This document shows, in pieces, positions 9,942-20,069 of a stretch of 64,000 nt of DNA. A program made the translations under genes and the position numbers. The stretch spans positions 1 to 64,000 of the forward strand of contig JAGQRV010000004.1 of the NCBI GenBank assembly GCA_020425125.1, given 5' to 3'. The number at the start of each line of letters is the position of its first letter. Positions within the stretch are counted from its first letter, which is position 1. The DNA comes from Paracoccaceae bacterium. Its GTDB lineage: Bacteria; Pseudomonadota; Alphaproteobacteria; Rhodobacterales; Rhodobacteraceae. The notes under the pieces are model-generated. The model worked only from the letters and a program-made list of their open reading frames with translations. It did no database searches and was not told the origin of the DNA.

Positions 9942-10628
9942 TCAGCTGACCAGACGATAGCCGCCGCTTTCGGTGACCAGAAGCCGGGCATTCGACGGGT
10001 CGGGCTCAATCTTCTGGCGCAAGCGGTAGATGTGGGTCTCCAGCGTGTGGGTGGTGACCCCGGCGTTGTAGCCCCAGACCTCGTGCAAAAGGATGTCCCG
10101 CGCCACCACGCCTTCGGTCGCCCGATAGAGATATTTCAGGATGTTGGTCTCTTTCTCAGTCAGACGGATCTTGCGGTCCTGGGGATCGACCAGCATCTTC
10201 ATCGCCGGCTTGAACGTGTACGGTCCGATCTGGAACACCGCGTCCTCGGACTGCTCGTGCTGCCGAAGCTGGGCGCGCATCCGCGCCAGGAGAACGGGAA
10301 ACTTGAATGGCTTCGTCACATAGTCGTTGGCCCCGGCGTCGAGGCCGAGGATGGTGTCCGCGTCGCTGTCGTGACCCGTCAGCATCAGAATCGGGCATTT
10401 CACCCCCTGCTTGCGCATGATCCGGCAAAGTTCGCGCCCGTCCGTGTCGGGCAATCCCACGTCGAGGATCACCAGGTCGTAGGTCGCCTCCTTGGCGCGC
10501 TTGAGCCCCTGATGGCCGTCCGCCGCCTCGAAGACGTCGAATTCCTCGGTCATCACGAGCTGCTCGGACAACGCCTCGCGCAGGTCGTCGTCGTCGTCGA
10601 CAAGCAGGATCTTCTTCAGGCCGCTCAT
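9942..10628 (-). CDS. OmpR/PhoB-family response regulator
   Basis: 228-aa two-component regulator. The receiver domain (residues about 5-120) has the acidic pocket LLVDDDDD, the phospho-acceptor Asp in DLVILDVGLPDTDGRE, the Thr in MLTGHD and the Lys in DYVTKPFKFP. A winged-helix DNA-binding domain follows (about 130-228) with LTEKETNILKYLY and VTTHTLETHIYRLRQKIEP. No histidine kinase is adjacent, so it is an orphan regulator. In sequence style it resembles the conserved alphaproteobacterial envelope regulator CenR, but I cannot confirm orthology. A strong terminator lies downstream. Confidence 0.92.
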   Translation of the reverse strand: MSGLKKILLVDDDDDLREALSEQLVMTEEFDVFEAADGHQGLKRAKEATYDLVILDVGLPDTDGRELCRIMRKQGVKCPILMLTGHDSDADTILGLDAGANDYVTKPFKFPVLLARMRAQLRQHEQSEDAVFQIGPYTFKPAMKMLVDPQDRKIRLTEKETNILKYLYRATEGVVARDILLHEVWGYNAGVTTHTLETHIYRLRQKIEPDPSNARLLVTESGGYRLVS

Positions 10629-10846
10629 GATATCCTCCGTGTTCTCAAGGGGATGTTGAGATCGCTTCCCGCCACGGACAAGGTATGTGACGCCAGGATC
10701 ACGCCGACGTGTGAGCGCGCGAGCGATGTTACAGGTCCGGCCGCGTCAGTGCGGCGGCCGTTCGGGCGGGACTGGCGCCCGGACAGCGTCGGCCCTAGAT
10801 TGCCCGTCGGGGGCGCAGCGGGCAGCCCGGAAATTGGATCGGCGGC

Positions 10847-11941
10847 GTGGCGCTTTCTCCGGAACCAGTCGAGCTTTTGGCCCGGGCGCGGGCCGACCTG
10901 CGGATGGGTCTCGGTGTCGTGCTCAGATCGGCGGCGGGACCGCACGGCGCGATTCTCTTTGCCGCCGAGACACTCAGCCAGGCGCGACTTGCCGATGCCC
11001 GCGCGCTCGGCCGCCCGACGCTTGCCCTGACCGCGCGGCGGGCCGAAACCCTCAAGGCCCGTCCCTACGACGGCGATCTGGCGCGAATCGTCCTGCCCGG
11101 GGATGCCGACCTGGACTGGGTCCAGGCGCTGGCGGATCCGGCTGACGATCTTGCCATGCCGATGAAGGGGCCGCTTCTGGCGGAACGCGACGGCGGGGCC
11201 GACCTTCACCGCGCCGCGATCCGGCTCTGCAAGACCGCGCGGCTGTTGCCCGCCGCCCTGGTGATCGGCCACGAAGACGCGGCGGGACTGGCGGCCGCGG
11301 CCGGTCTGACGCTGCTCGACGGCGCCGATGTGCTGCGCCTTGCCAGCGAGACCAGTCCGATGAACGAGATCGTTGCCGCGCGCCTGCCGATGTCCGTCTC
11401 TGAGGCCGGGCGGCTCCACATCTTCCGACCCGAGGATGGCGGAGAGGAACATTACGCCGTCGAGATCGGCGAACCGGACCGCGCCGAACCTGTCCTGGCG
11501 CGGCTGCATTCCGCCTGCTTTACCGGCGATCTGCTCGGCTCGCTGAAATGCGATTGCGGCCCGCAGCTGCGCGGCGCCCTGGCGCAGATGGGGGCGGCGG
11601 GCGCGGGCGTATTGCTCTATCTCAACCAGGAGGGCCGCGGCATCGGCCTTGCCAACAAGTTGCGCGCCTACGCGCTGCAGGACCAGGGCTTCGACACCGT
11701 CGAGGCCAACCACCGGCTCGGCTTCGAGGATGACGAACGCGATTTCCGCATCGGCGCCGCGATCCTCCGGCGGATGGGATTTTCCCGCGCCCGCCTGCTG
11801 ACCAACAACCCCGCCAAGGTGGCAATGCTGGAACGCTCGGGCATCGCGGTGGTGGAACGGGTGCCGCTCAAGGTCGGCCGCGGCCTTCACAATGCCGCCT
11901 ATCTCGACACCAAGGCCGCCAAGTCCGGGCATCTGCTGTGA
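10847..11941 (+). CDS. ribA: GTP cyclohydrolase II with degenerate RibB-like N-terminal domain
   Basis: 364-aa protein for the first step of riboflavin synthesis. The C-terminal half (residues about 170-364) is a complete GTP cyclohydrolase II: zinc ligands in [17 protein letters not shown], the GTP site [27 protein letters not shown], and LLTNNPAKV. The N-terminal 165 residues resemble the DHBP synthase fold ([19 protein letters not shown] and [14 protein letters not shown]) but lack the acidic DDEDREDEGD active site, so RibB activity is unlikely. The start is GTG. The 3' end overlaps the next gene by GTGA. Confidence 0.92.
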   Translation: MALSPEPVELLARARADLRMGLGVVLRSAAGPHGAILFAAETLSQARLADARALGRPTLALTARRAETLKARPYDGDLARIVLPGDADLDWVQALADPADDLAMPMKGPLLAERDGGADLHRAAIRLCKTARLLPAALVIGHEDAAGLAAAAGLTLLDGADVLRLASETSPMNEIVAARLPMSVSEAGRLHIFRPEDGGEEHYAVEIGEPDRAEPVLARLHSACFTGDLLGSLKCDCGPQLRGALAQMGAAGAGVLLYLNQEGRGIGLANKLRAYALQDQGFDTVEANHRLGFEDDERDFRIGAAILRRMGFSRARLLTNNPAKVAMLERSGIAVVERVPLKVGRGLHNAAYLDTKAAKSGHLL

Positions 11942-12435
11942 CCGCGACCCTCCGGGTGACACGTCAGGGCGCTCGGCTGGGGAACCGGCGCCTGCCCTGC
12001 GCCATCGGACGCGGCGGCATCACCGATGCGAAGCGCGAGGGCGACGGCGCCACGCCGGCAGGGCTGCACCGCATCGTGGCACTTCTCTACCGCCCCGACC
12101 GGATGCGTCGCCCCACATCCTGGGCGCGGCCCATCGTGCCGTCCGATCTGTGGTCCGACGACCCGGCCGACGAGGCCCGATACAACCGGCTGGTTCGCGC
12201 GCCCTATCCGGCCTCGCACGAACGGCTCCGCCGTGCCGATCCGCTTTACGACGCGGTGCTTGTCACCGACTGGAACTGGCCCGACGCGACCCCCGGTGCC
12301 GGTTCGGCGATCTTCCTGCATGCCTGGCGGAAGCCGCGGCACCCGACGGCAGGCTGTGTCGCGTTCTCCAGATCAGACCTGGCCTGGCTCCTGCCGCGCC
12401 TCAGGCCCGGGTCGCAGATTCTGGTGTCGCGCTGA
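11938..12435 (+). CDS. L,D-transpeptidase (YkuD domain) protein
   Basis: 165-aa YkuD-family protein. The catalytic region is [19 protein letters not shown], containing the conserved His, then Gly-Cys with the nucleophilic cysteine. The family cross-links peptidoglycan or attaches proteins to it. No signal peptide is evident; the protein starts directly with the beta-strand [13 protein letters not shown], as in the YafK/YkuD-only cytosolic-looking members of alphaproteobacteria. It starts with GTG overlapping the ribA stop by 4 nt, so expression is coupled to ribA. Confidence 0.85.
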   Translation: MTATLRVTRQGARLGNRRLPCAIGRGGITDAKREGDGATPAGLHRIVALLYRPDRMRRPTSWARPIVPSDLWSDDPADEARYNRLVRAPYPASHERLRRADPLYDAVLVTDWNWPDATPGAGSAIFLHAWRKPRHPTAGCVAFSRSDLAWLLPRLRPGSQILVSR

Positions 12436-12463
12436 CGATGCCGCGACCATCCAGGTCAATCGC

Positions 12464-13117
12464 TCAGCCGTAATCGCGGGCCCCGAAGATCGCCGATCCG
12501 ACGCGGACATGGGTCGCGCCAGCGGCGACGGCCTCCTCGAAATCGTCGCTCATGCCCATCGAGAGGCCGGCCAGTCCATTGCGTTCCGCCAGGTTGCGCA
12601 ACATCGCGAAATGCGCCCCCGGAGCGTCGTCCACCGGCGGGATGCACATGAGTCCGACCAGCGGCAGGTCCATCGCCCGGGCTGCTGCAATGAATTCGTC
12701 CGCCGCCTCGGGCATGACCCCGGCCTTCTGCGGCTCGGCGCCGGTGTTGACCTGCACGAACAGGTCGGGACAACTGCCCCGCGTCTGCGCCAGATCGGCA
12801 AGCTTCCGGGCGAGCTTTTCGCGGTCCAGCGAATGGATCGCGTCGAACAATCCAACCGCCGCCTTCGCCTTGTTGGTCTGCAAGGGGCCGATAAGATGGA
12901 CCGACGTGCCCGGATACTTCGCGATCAGCGCCGGCCACTTGCCTTCGGCTTCCTGGACCTTGTTCTCGCCGAACAGCCGGTGCCCGGCGGCAAGCACGGC
13001 CTCGACCCGGTCGAGCGGCTGCACCTTCGACACCGCGATCAGCGTGACCGACCCCTGCGGGCGGCCGGCCGCGCGCTCGGCCGCCCGGATCCGTTCGACG
13101 ATGTCGGAAAGTCCCAT
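12464..13117 (-). CDS. YggS-type PLP homeostasis protein
   Basis: 217-aa PLP-binding TIM-barrel protein of the YggS/PROSC family, which buffers pyridoxal phosphate and influences amino-acid pools. The PLP lysine lies in LIAVSKVQPLDRVEAVLAAG; the family motifs LFGENKVQEAEGKW, HLIGPLQTNKAKAAV and LSMGMSDDFEEAVAAGATHVR are all present. The final VRVGSAIFGARDYG is the canonical C-terminus. It converges with the L,D-transpeptidase gene (28-bp gap). Confidence 0.93.
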   Translation of the reverse strand: MGLSDIVERIRAAERAAGRPQGSVTLIAVSKVQPLDRVEAVLAAGHRLFGENKVQEAEGKWPALIAKYPGTSVHLIGPLQTNKAKAAVGLFDAIHSLDREKLARKLADLAQTRGSCPDLFVQVNTGAEPQKAGVMPEAADEFIAAARAMDLPLVGLMCIPPVDDAPGAHFAMLRNLAERNGLAGLSMGMSDDFEEAVAAGATHVRVGSAIFGARDYG

Positions 13118-13160
13118 GTGCAGTCCTCCCTCGCAGCGCCGTGTTCAATCACGCGCGGCA

Positions 13161-13194
13161 AGAAAAGGAAAGGGCGGGCCCCTGCCCGCCCCTT
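13161..13194 (-). terminator. Terminator downstream of first porin
   Basis: On the minus strand an 8-bp GC stem (GGGCGGGC with GCCCGCCC, 4-nt loop) is followed by TTTCCTTTTCT. It lies 15 bp beyond the porin stop. Confidence 0.8.
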
Positions 13195-13209
13195 GCTGCG
13201 GTCCGGCGG

Positions 13210-14247
13210 TCAGAAGTTGAAGCTGATGCCGAAATCGCCGACCACGTATTCGCTCGGCAGGTCGTCGAAATCCCAGACTGCAACGCCGCCCGCCAGCAGC
13301 AGCCCGCCGCCGAGGTCGTAGGTCGCCCCGAGGCCGTAGAACCGATCCTTGATGTCGGACGTCGCGGGATCGTCGAAATCCGTATCGGCCTCGCGGAAAT
13401 AGGCCGCCACCGTCCAGCCGCTCCAGCCGTATTCCGCCGATACACCGTACTGGGCAAGATCGGCTTCTCCCTGCGCATCGATCAGACCGTAGGCGCCTTT
13501 CAGCGTGACCCCGGCCAGCCGCACCGCGCCCTGAGCTATCGTCTGGTGGGCATTGTCCGGCGCAATAACGGACAGGGCCGGAGAATTCGGAATGTGGTCG
13601 AGGTCTCCGGGATCGCGAAGCGTAATGGTGGCCCCGCTCTGCACGCTCTCATAGGCAAGGCCCACATCCCAGAAATCGCCGCCGTATTCGCCGCCGGCGG
13701 ACCAGCCCCGGTCGTCGGTAAACGCGAAGGCCAGCGTCATGTGGCCGGACCGGTAGGTATAGAGTGCCACCGGGCTGCCCGCATATTCGGCGCCAGACGT
13801 GACCAGATAGAGCATCTCGTTGAAATCGCCCAGCCCGGTCAGTCCGACGCCGGCCAGATCGCCGACGACGGACTCGGCGGCGTCGTCGATGTCCCCCATG
13901 GCCAGCGTCCCGAAATCTCCGGCAACGAAGATCTCGCCGGCCGAGCCGAGATCGCTGATCGGCCCTTGCGCGGTGGCCGCGTCGTCGATGTCGATCGAGG
14001 CGCCGAAGGTCAGACCGCTGTCCGACGTGCCGGTCGCCGAAACCGTGACGTCGAGATCGTAGACGAAAACGTATGAGCTTTCCGTCAGGCCGGTGCTGCT
14101 TTTGCCGTCGGCGGTCTGGAAGATACCGTTGCCGTCAAAGCTGCCGAATGCCGCGCCGAAATACCCTTCGACATTCGCCGTGGCATCGGCGTTCGCCACC
14201 CCGGCTCCCGAACCCAGTACCAGAGCACAGGCCACAATCTTCCGCAT
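13210..14247 (-). CDS. Rhodobacter-type outer-membrane porin (copy 1)
   Basis: 345-aa beta-barrel porin. It has a signal peptide (MRKIVACALVLGSGAGVANA), then alternating beta-strands rich in Gly, Asp and Tyr, the acidic loop typical of general porins, and a terminal Phe (FGISFNF), the outer-membrane insertion signature. It forms diffusion channels for small solutes. The start at 14247 gives exactly the length of the neighbouring paralogue; an ATG four codons upstream is possible. It is followed by its own terminator. Copy 2 lies 193 bp upstream on the same strand with its own terminator between, so the two are separate transcription units. Confidence 0.9.
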   Translation of the reverse strand: MRKIVACALVLGSGAGVANADATANVEGYFGAAFGSFDGNGIFQTADGKSSTGLTESSYVFVYDLDVTVSATGTSDSGLTFGASIDIDDAATAQGPISDLGSAGEIFVAGDFGTLAMGDIDDAAESVVGDLAGVGLTGLGDFNEMLYLVTSGAEYAGSPVALYTYRSGHMTLAFAFTDDRGWSAGGEYGGDFWDVGLAYESVQSGATITLRDPGDLDHIPNSPALSVIAPDNAHQTIAQGAVRLAGVTLKGAYGLIDAQGEADLAQYGVSAEYGWSGWTVAAYFREADTDFDDPATSDIKDRFYGLGATYDLGGGLLLAGGVAVWDFDDLPSEYVVGDFGISFNF

Positions 14248-14385
14248 GGTCATCCCCATCCCTCACGTGTCCCGGGCGCTGTCCGCCCCCAAGGGAGCGC
14301 CGCGCCATCTGCATTGCCGCAAGAAGGATCGGGGCACAAACGGCGGGTCAGGTAAACCTTTAGGTGTCGCAGCCGTCTGAATCAC

Positions 14386-14415
14386 ACAAAAAAGAGCGGG
14401 CAAGATGCCCGCTCT
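14386..14415 (-). terminator. Terminator downstream of second porin
   Basis: Textbook intrinsic terminator on the minus strand: a perfect 10-bp stem AGAGCGGGCA / TGCCCGCTCT with a 3-nt loop, then a run of six to seven T. It lies 25 bp beyond the porin stop. Confidence 0.95.
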
Positions 14416-14439
14416 CCATAGTCGCGATCCGGTGAGGGA

Positions 14440-15477
14440 TCAGAAGTCGAAGCTGATACCGAAGTCGGCGACGACGAAGTTGCTCTTCAGCTCTTCGAAG
14501 TCGTACTGGGCCACACCGGCTTCCAGAGCCAGACCGCCGCCCAGATCGTAGGCTGCGCCGAGGCCGAAGAAGTTGTTGGTCTGGTCAGACACGCCCGAGC
14601 TCGACTTGGCGTCGATGTCCTGGCCGCGCCAGTAGGCGGTCAGGGTGGTCGCGTTCCAGGTGTAGGCGGCCGACACACCGTACTGGGCGAAGTCGTTGCC
14701 GTCGATGTCGATCAGGCCGTAAATACCTTTCAGGGTCACACCCGAGAAGGTCACGTATGCCTGGCCGATGGTCTGGTGCGCATCGTCCGGGGTGGTGATG
14801 GTGACGGTGCCGCCCGAGACGGGGACGAAGGTGTCGCCAGCGTCACGCAGGGTGATGGTGGTGCCGGACTGCACGGCTTCGTAGGCCAGACCGACGCCCC
14901 AGAAATCGGCGTCGTAGCCGGCGCCGATGGCCCAGCCCTGATCGTCGGTGACGCTCAGGCCGAGGGTGAGGCCGGAAAGGGCGTAGCTGTAGGTGGCCAC
15001 CGGGCTGCCGGCATATTCAGCAGCGGAGGTGATCAGGAACAGGGTCTCGTTGAAGTCGCCCAGACCGGTAAGGCCGACGCCTGCGAGGTCGCCAACAACC
15101 ATCTCGGCGGCGTCGTCGATGTCGCCCATGGCGAGGGTGCCGAAGTCACCCGAAACGAACAGCTCACCTGCGGAACCGATGTTGTTGATCGGGCCTTGCG
15201 ACTTGGCGGCATCGTCGACGTCGATCGACGCGCCGAAGGTCAGGCCGCTGTCGGACGTGCCGGTCGCGGTGACGTCGATGTCCAGGTCGTAGACAAACAC
15301 GTAGGAGCTGTCGGTCAGGCCGGTCGAGCTCTTGCCGTCGGCGGTTTCGAACAGACCGTCGCCGTCGTAGGTGCCCAGTGCAGCACCGAAGTAGCCGTCG
15401 CCGCCAACCACAACATCGGCCGCTGCGAAGCCGGCGGACGCAACCAGCGCCGTCGAAGCAAGGAGAAGCTTTTTCAT
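14440..15477 (-). CDS. Rhodobacter-type outer-membrane porin (copy 2)
   Basis: 345-aa porin, clearly paralogous to copy 1 over the full length; for example both contain TADGKSSTGLT and SSYVFVYDLD, and both end in FGISF-x-F. The signal peptide is MKKLLLASTALVASAGFAAA. The body is a predicted beta-barrel with a long acidic loop. The coding sequence is less extreme in GC than its neighbours, as expected for a highly expressed gene. A strong terminator follows. The upstream region is the long intergenic stretch at 15.5-16.4 kb, which must carry its promoter. Confidence 0.92.
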   Translation of the reverse strand: MKKLLLASTALVASAGFAAADVVVGGDGYFGAALGTYDGDGLFETADGKSSTGLTDSSYVFVYDLDIDVTATGTSDSGLTFGASIDVDDAAKSQGPINNIGSAGELFVSGDFGTLAMGDIDDAAEMVVGDLAGVGLTGLGDFNETLFLITSAAEYAGSPVATYSYALSGLTLGLSVTDDQGWAIGAGYDADFWGVGLAYEAVQSGTTITLRDAGDTFVPVSGGTVTITTPDDAHQTIGQAYVTFSGVTLKGIYGLIDIDGNDFAQYGVSAAYTWNATTLTAYWRGQDIDAKSSSGVSDQTNNFFGLGAAYDLGGGLALEAGVAQYDFEELKSNFVVADFGISFDF

Positions 15478-16432
15478 TGGTTCCCTCGTCAGATTTCAAG
15501 GTGATCCTCAAGCGGGAGCACCCGATTGAGTTGGCCCCTATCTCACGCTTTCGCCCCCCCAAGACAAGTTGTGTAGGAAAAGCGTGCAGATGTAGCAGAG
15601 AAGTTGGTGCAGCTTTGCCACAGTGGGTTTTTGCGCCCCTCACGGGCCGTCGGATGCGTTCGGCCACCCGGTCGTGCCGACCGCAATCGCGCCGAGAGCG
15701 GTCGGGCCGATGTATCCGGGCACCTCTGAAGCGCAGAGGCGGCGCTCGCGGCTCGCGCCATGAAACATGGGGATTCCGGCTCGGAATCGGTCGTCAATGG
15801 CTGGCGGAACGTGCGGGCCGCCGCCCGGCCACAGGCCTCTTTTCGGTGCCGCCTGAACTCTGCAGCGGCCGGTTTGGCCCGGCCCGATTTCGGACATTTG
15901 CCGCCTTCGCCGAGCGCGGCGGGACGGCCGTCCGATCGCGTGCCGGCGACCGTCGGGACCGCCGTTCCGGCCGCTGGATCACCCGGCCGATCACGCGAGG
16001 CGCGCTTCGGTTCACCGCTGCTCACGGACTCGCGCCCGCAGAATTCGACAGCGGCGATCCGTTCTGCATGCCTTCGGAGTCGCCGGCCGGTCGATCGCGA
16101 TGTCCGGCGCGGGGCATCGGCGCCCAGACCGGCTCGCCGCCCGCGGCATGGTCGGAGCGTGACCCCGCGGCGTCTCCGAACGGCAGGTCTCCGCCGTCGA
16201 GCAGGCGTTCCCGGTCCTGCGACCCGTGGACTCCCTGCCGGCCTCGGCGGTCCCGGAAAGGCAAAACGACCGGGGCCGGAACATTCGGGAATAAGGCTTC
16301 CGCGAACGTCGTCCGCCGACGCGGGCGGCGGTCGGCCGCGGAACGGTGCAAGATGCGCGAGCCACGGGCGCTTGTCGCGCTCCCCCCGCTCGGATAGTGC
16401 TTGGCCGAATGACAGCCGGAATAGAGGCAAAG
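15478..16432. other. Long intergenic region without a supported gene
   Basis: About 955 bp between the divergent porin and DUF3576 genes. Open frames exist on both strands but encode Arg/Pro/Ala-rich low-complexity products of the kind expected from random high-GC DNA, and none starts with a convincing ribosome site. I see one small hairpin (CCTCTG...CAGAGG, near 15723-15739) and no tRNA, CRISPR or insertion-sequence ends. The first 100 bp next to the porin are less GC-rich and probably hold its promoter. Confidence 0.6.
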
Positions 16433-16921
16433 ATGACAAGGATCGCCGCGAAAGCCTCCTGCGCCGCGCTTCTCTGCGCCGGGCTCACCGCGTGCGGCAG
16501 CGTCCCCGCCAATACGGGCGGCCCTGCTGCACTGGAAAACCAGAGATCCTACCACGACAATCCGGCAAACGCCGACCGTTCCACCCTCTTCGATCTGTTC
16601 GGCAATCACGACGATCCCAACGTCACTCTCGAAGTGAACCGCTATATCTGGACCGCGGCGATGGAGGTGCTGAACTTCCTCCCGATCGAATCCGCCGATC
16701 CGTTTTCGGGCGTGATCGTGATGGGCTATGGCACGCCGCCTGGCGGGCGGACGCCCTATCGCGCGACCGTCTACGTGCAGGACCCGGCGCTCGACGCGCG
16801 GTCGCTCAAGGTGGCTCTCGCGACCCGGTCCGGCCCCGCCAGCACCGACACCGTGCGGGCGGTGGAAGACGCGATCCTGACCCGTGCCCGTCAGTTGAGA
16901 ATTCAGGACCAGGGATACTGA
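16433..16921 (+). CDS. DUF3576 lipoprotein
   Basis: 162-aa lipoprotein. The N-terminus MTRIAAKASCAALLCAGLTACGS ends in a lipobox (LTAC), and the mature part carries the DUF3576 signature: STLFDLFGNHDDPN, VNRYIWTAAMEVLNFLP and DPFSGVIVMGYGTPP. The function is unknown. In Rhodobacterales this gene characteristically precedes leuS, as here. The ATG at 16433 has a GAGG ribosome site a few bases upstream; an ATG eight codons earlier (16409) would delay the signal peptide and is less likely. Confidence 0.85.
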   Translation: MTRIAAKASCAALLCAGLTACGSVPANTGGPAALENQRSYHDNPANADRSTLFDLFGNHDDPNVTLEVNRYIWTAAMEVLNFLPIESADPFSGVIVMGYGTPPGGRTPYRATVYVQDPALDARSLKVALATRSGPASTDTVRAVEDAILTRARQLRIQDQGY

Positions 16922-16996
16922 GCAGTCTGCTCGGCCCGCCCGGCCACGTACACTGACGCGGCCGGATCCTTATCCAGACGAGGAAATCCGATCCCG

Positions 16997-19552
16997 ATGT
17001 CCCCCCGCTACGACGCCGCCGCCATCGAAGCCAAATGGCAGGATGCCTGGGACGCCGCCGGTGTCTTCACCGCACGGCACGATGCCGGCCGACCGAAATA
17101 CTATGTGCTCGAGATGTTTCCCTATCCGTCGGGCAACCTGCACATGGGGCACGTGCGGAATTACGCGATGGGCGACGTCGTGGCGCGCTACAAGGCGGCG
17201 CGGGGCTTCTCGGTGCTGCATCCGATGGGCTGGGATGCCTTCGGCCTGCCGGCCGAGAATGCCGCGATGGAGCGGAAAATCCATCCCGGTGCCTGGACCT
17301 ACGACAACATCGCCAACATGAAGGCGCAGTTCCGCTCGCTCGGTCTGTCGCTCGACTGGAGCCGGGAATTCGCCACCTGCGACCCGGACTACTACGGCCA
17401 GCAGCAGGCGCTGTTCCTGGACTTCCTCGAACGCGGCCTCGTCTACCGCAAGAACGCGGTGGTCAACTGGGACCCGGTCGACATGACGGTTCTGGCCAAC
17501 GAGCAGGTCGAGAACGGCCGCGGCTGGCGCTCCGGCGCGCTGGTGGAGCGGCGCGAGCTGACCCAATGGTTCTTCCGCATCTCGGATTTCTCCGACGAGC
17601 TTCTCGCGGCGCTCGATACGCTGGGCAACTGGCCCGAAAAGGTGCGTACGATGCAGGCGAACTGGATTGGCAAGTCCCAGGGCCTGCGGTTCTCTTTCGA
17701 CCTGACCGCACCGGCCGTCGGCCACGACAGCGTCGAGGTCTTCACGACCCGCCCCGACACGCTGATGGGGGCAAGCTTCGTCGGCCTGTCACCAGACCAC
17801 CCGCTGGCCCGCGCGCTCGAAGCCGGCAGCCCCGAGATCGCCGCCTTCTGCGCCGAATGCCGCCGCATCGGCACTTCGGAAGAGGCGCTCGAGACGGCAG
17901 AGAAGAAGGGCATGGATACCGGGCTCAGGGTGCGACACCCGCTCGACCCCTCGTGGGAGCTGCCGGTCTGGATCGCCAACTTCATCCTGATGGATTACGG
18001 CACCGGCGCGATCTTCGCCTGCCCCGCGCATGACCAGCGCGACCTTGATTTTGCACGGAAATACGGACTTCCGGTCATCGATACCTTCCTGTCTCTCGAC
18101 AATCCCGCGCCGGTCGCCGCGACCGCCTTCGTGCCGCCGAAAACCGAGAAGGTCCGGTGGATCGACCACTTCGCCGGTCTCGACGTCGCCACCGGCGAGG
18201 AGGCCGTCGCCGCCACCATCGCCAGTGCCGAAGCCGATGGCTGGGGCAGAGGCGTCACCCAGTACCGCCTGCGCGACTGGGGCCTCTCGCGCCAGCGCTA
18301 CTGGGGCTGCCCGATTCCGGTGGTGCATTGCGAAAGCTGCGGCGTGGTCCCCGAGAAGAAGGAGAACCTGCCGGTCCGCCTGCCCGAAGACGTCAGCTTC
18401 GACCGGCCCGGCAATCCGCTCGACCGCCACCCGACCTGGCGCGACGTCGCCTGTCCGAAATGCGGCGCCCCGGCCAGACGCGAGACCGACACGATGGACA
18501 CCTTCGTGGACAGTTCGTGGTACTTCGCGCGCTTCACCAGCCCCCATGCCGCCACGCCCACCGACCCGGCCGAGGCCGATTACTGGATGAACGTGGACCA
18601 GTATATCGGCGGCATAGAACACGCGATCCTGCACCTGCTCTATTCGCGGTTCTTCGCCCGCGCGATGGTGCTGACCGGCCACCTGCCCGAGCGCGCGAAG
18701 GAACCCTTCGACGCGCTGTTCACCCAGGGCATGGTTACGCACGAGATCTATCAGACCCGCGATCCGAATGGCCGCCCGGTCTATCACCTGCCCGTTGACG
18801 TCACGGACGGCAAGCTTGCGGACGGCACCGCTGTCGAGGTCGTTCCCTCGGCAAAGATGTCGAAGTCGAAGAAGAACGTGGTCGATCCGGTTCGGATCGT
18901 CTCGACCTTCGGGGCCGACACCGCGCGCTGGTTCATGCTGTCGGACAGTCCGCCTGAGCGCGACGTGGAATGGACCGATGCCGGCGCCGAAGCGGCCCAC
19001 AAGCATCTGTCCCGGATCTGGCGCATGGCCGACGAGCTTGCCCCGAAGGCGGCGGGTTCCGCGACGGACGAGATCTCCGACATGGACCTCGCGCGGACGG
19101 TGGCCCGCACCATCCGCGACGTGACCGACGGAATCGAGAGCTTCGCGTTCAACACCTCGGTCGCCAAGCTCTACACATTGGCGGCGGCGATCCAGAAATC
19201 CGCCGCCCCGCCCACCGACCGGGCCGCGGCACTCCGGACGCTCGTCCGGCTGATGGCGCCGATGACACCGCACCTCGCCGAGGAAGTCTGGGCGATGCTC
19301 GGCGGCACCGGCCTTGTCGCCGAACTGCCCTGGCCGAAAGCCGACCCCGCGCTTCTGGTCGAGGACACGGTGACGCTGCCGATCCAGATCAACGGCAAGC
19401 GCCGGTCGGAGCTTGTCGTCGCCAAGGATCTGGCCCCGGCGGAGGTCGAAAAGCTCGCCCTCGCCGATCAGGCAGTGCAGCGCGCGCTGTCGGGCGCGAC
19501 ACCGAAGAAGCTGATCGTGGTGCCGGGCCGCATCATCAATGTGGTCCTCTGA
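16997..19552 (+). CDS. leuS: Leucyl-tRNA synthetase
   Basis: 851-aa class I aminoacyl-tRNA synthetase charging tRNA-Leu. The HIGH-type motif is [11 protein letters not shown] near residue 50. The CP1 editing domain includes [20 protein letters not shown], and [19 protein letters not shown] is the editing-site block. The KMSKS loop is [14 protein letters not shown]. The C-terminal anticodon-binding helices end with PGRIINVVL, the normal C-terminus. Ribosome site GAGGAAAT precedes the ATG. The 3' end overlaps lptE by 14 nt. Confidence 0.98.
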   Translation: MSPRYDAAAIEAKWQDAWDAAGVFTARHDAGRPKYYVLEMFPYPSGNLHMGHVRNYAMGDVVARYKAARGFSVLHPMGWDAFGLPAENAAMERKIHPGAWTYDNIANMKAQFRSLGLSLDWSREFATCDPDYYGQQQALFLDFLERGLVYRKNAVVNWDPVDMTVLANEQVENGRGWRSGALVERRELTQWFFRISDFSDELLAALDTLGNWPEKVRTMQANWIGKSQGLRFSFDLTAPAVGHDSVEVFTTRPDTLMGASFVGLSPDHPLARALEAGSPEIAAFCAECRRIGTSEEALETAEKKGMDTGLRVRHPLDPSWELPVWIANFILMDYGTGAIFACPAHDQRDLDFARKYGLPVIDTFLSLDNPAPVAATAFVPPKTEKVRWIDHFAGLDVATGEEAVAATIASAEADGWGRGVTQYRLRDWGLSRQRYWGCPIPVVHCESCGVVPEKKENLPVRLPEDVSFDRPGNPLDRHPTWRDVACPKCGAPARRETDTMDTFVDSSWYFARFTSPHAATPTDPAEADYWMNVDQYIGGIEHAILHLLYSRFFARAMVLTGHLPERAKEPFDALFTQGMVTHEIYQTRDPNGRPVYHLPVDVTDGKLADGTAVEVVPSAKMSKSKKNVVDPVRIVSTFGADTARWFMLSDSPPERDVEWTDAGAEAAHKHLSRIWRMADELAPKAAGSATDEISDMDLARTVARTIRDVTDGIESFAFNTSVAKLYTLAAAIQKSAAPPTDRAAALRTLVRLMAPMTPHLAEEVWAMLGGTGLVAELPWPKADPALLVEDTVTLPIQINGKRRSELVVAKDLAPAEVEKLALADQAVQRALSGATPKKLIVVPGRIINVVL

Positions 19553-20069
19553 GGCTGTCCCGTCCGTGGACCGACCGCCCTTGCCGGGGCGGCGGCGGCT
19601 TGTCTGCGCGCTTTGCGCGGCCATGGCGCTGGCGGGCTGCAGCTTCTCCCCGGTCTACGCCCCCGGCCATTCCGGTGCGGCGCTGCCGGGCAATGTCGTC
19701 GTCGTGCAACCTTCGGGGGAGCTTGGATACTGGATCACCCAGCAGCTCGAAGACCGCTTCGGCCCTCCGATCGACCCGCGCTACCGTCTCACCATGGCTC
19801 TCTCGGCCAAGCGCGAGCGCGTCGCCGTCACGCCCGCCCAGACCACGACCCGCTACAACCTCGTCGCCAGCGCCGATTACCGGCTCGAGGAGATCAAGAG
19901 CGGCAAGACCGCCGCGTCAGGCAGTGTGGACGGCTTCACCAGCTATTCGGCGGCCGGATCGGTTGTCGCCACTCGTGCGGCCCAGGGCGACGCCTTCCGC
20001 CGCCTGTCGGTGATCATCACCGACAAGATGCTCCTCGACCTCTTTGCCGCTCCGGGCCTCGCGGAATGA
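19539..20069 (+). CDS. lptE: LPS assembly lipoprotein LptE
   Basis: 176-aa outer-membrane lipoprotein that plugs LptD and helps insert lipopolysaccharide. The lipobox LAGC lies about 34 residues in, after an unusually long Arg/Pro-rich lead; the mature part starts SFSPVYAPG, typical of alphaproteobacterial LptE (RplB-type) proteins, followed by the beta-alpha fold with [12 protein letters not shown]. The start used overlaps leuS by 14 nt; a later start nearer the signal peptide is possible. It is coupled to holA through ATGA. Confidence 0.85.
   Translation: MWSSEAVPSVDRPPLPGRRRLVCALCAAMALAGCSFSPVYAPGHSGAALPGNVVVVQPSGELGYWITQQLEDRFGPPIDPRYRLTMALSAKRERVAVTPAQTTTRYNLVASADYRLEEIKSGKTAASGSVDGFTSYSAAGSVVATRAAQGDAFRRLSVIITDKMLLDLFAAPGLAE

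Noticed and set aside
17789..19624. 611-codon open frame opposite leuS
   Set aside because: Complete overlap with an unambiguous leuS, no recognisable domain, composition typical of an antisense shadow.
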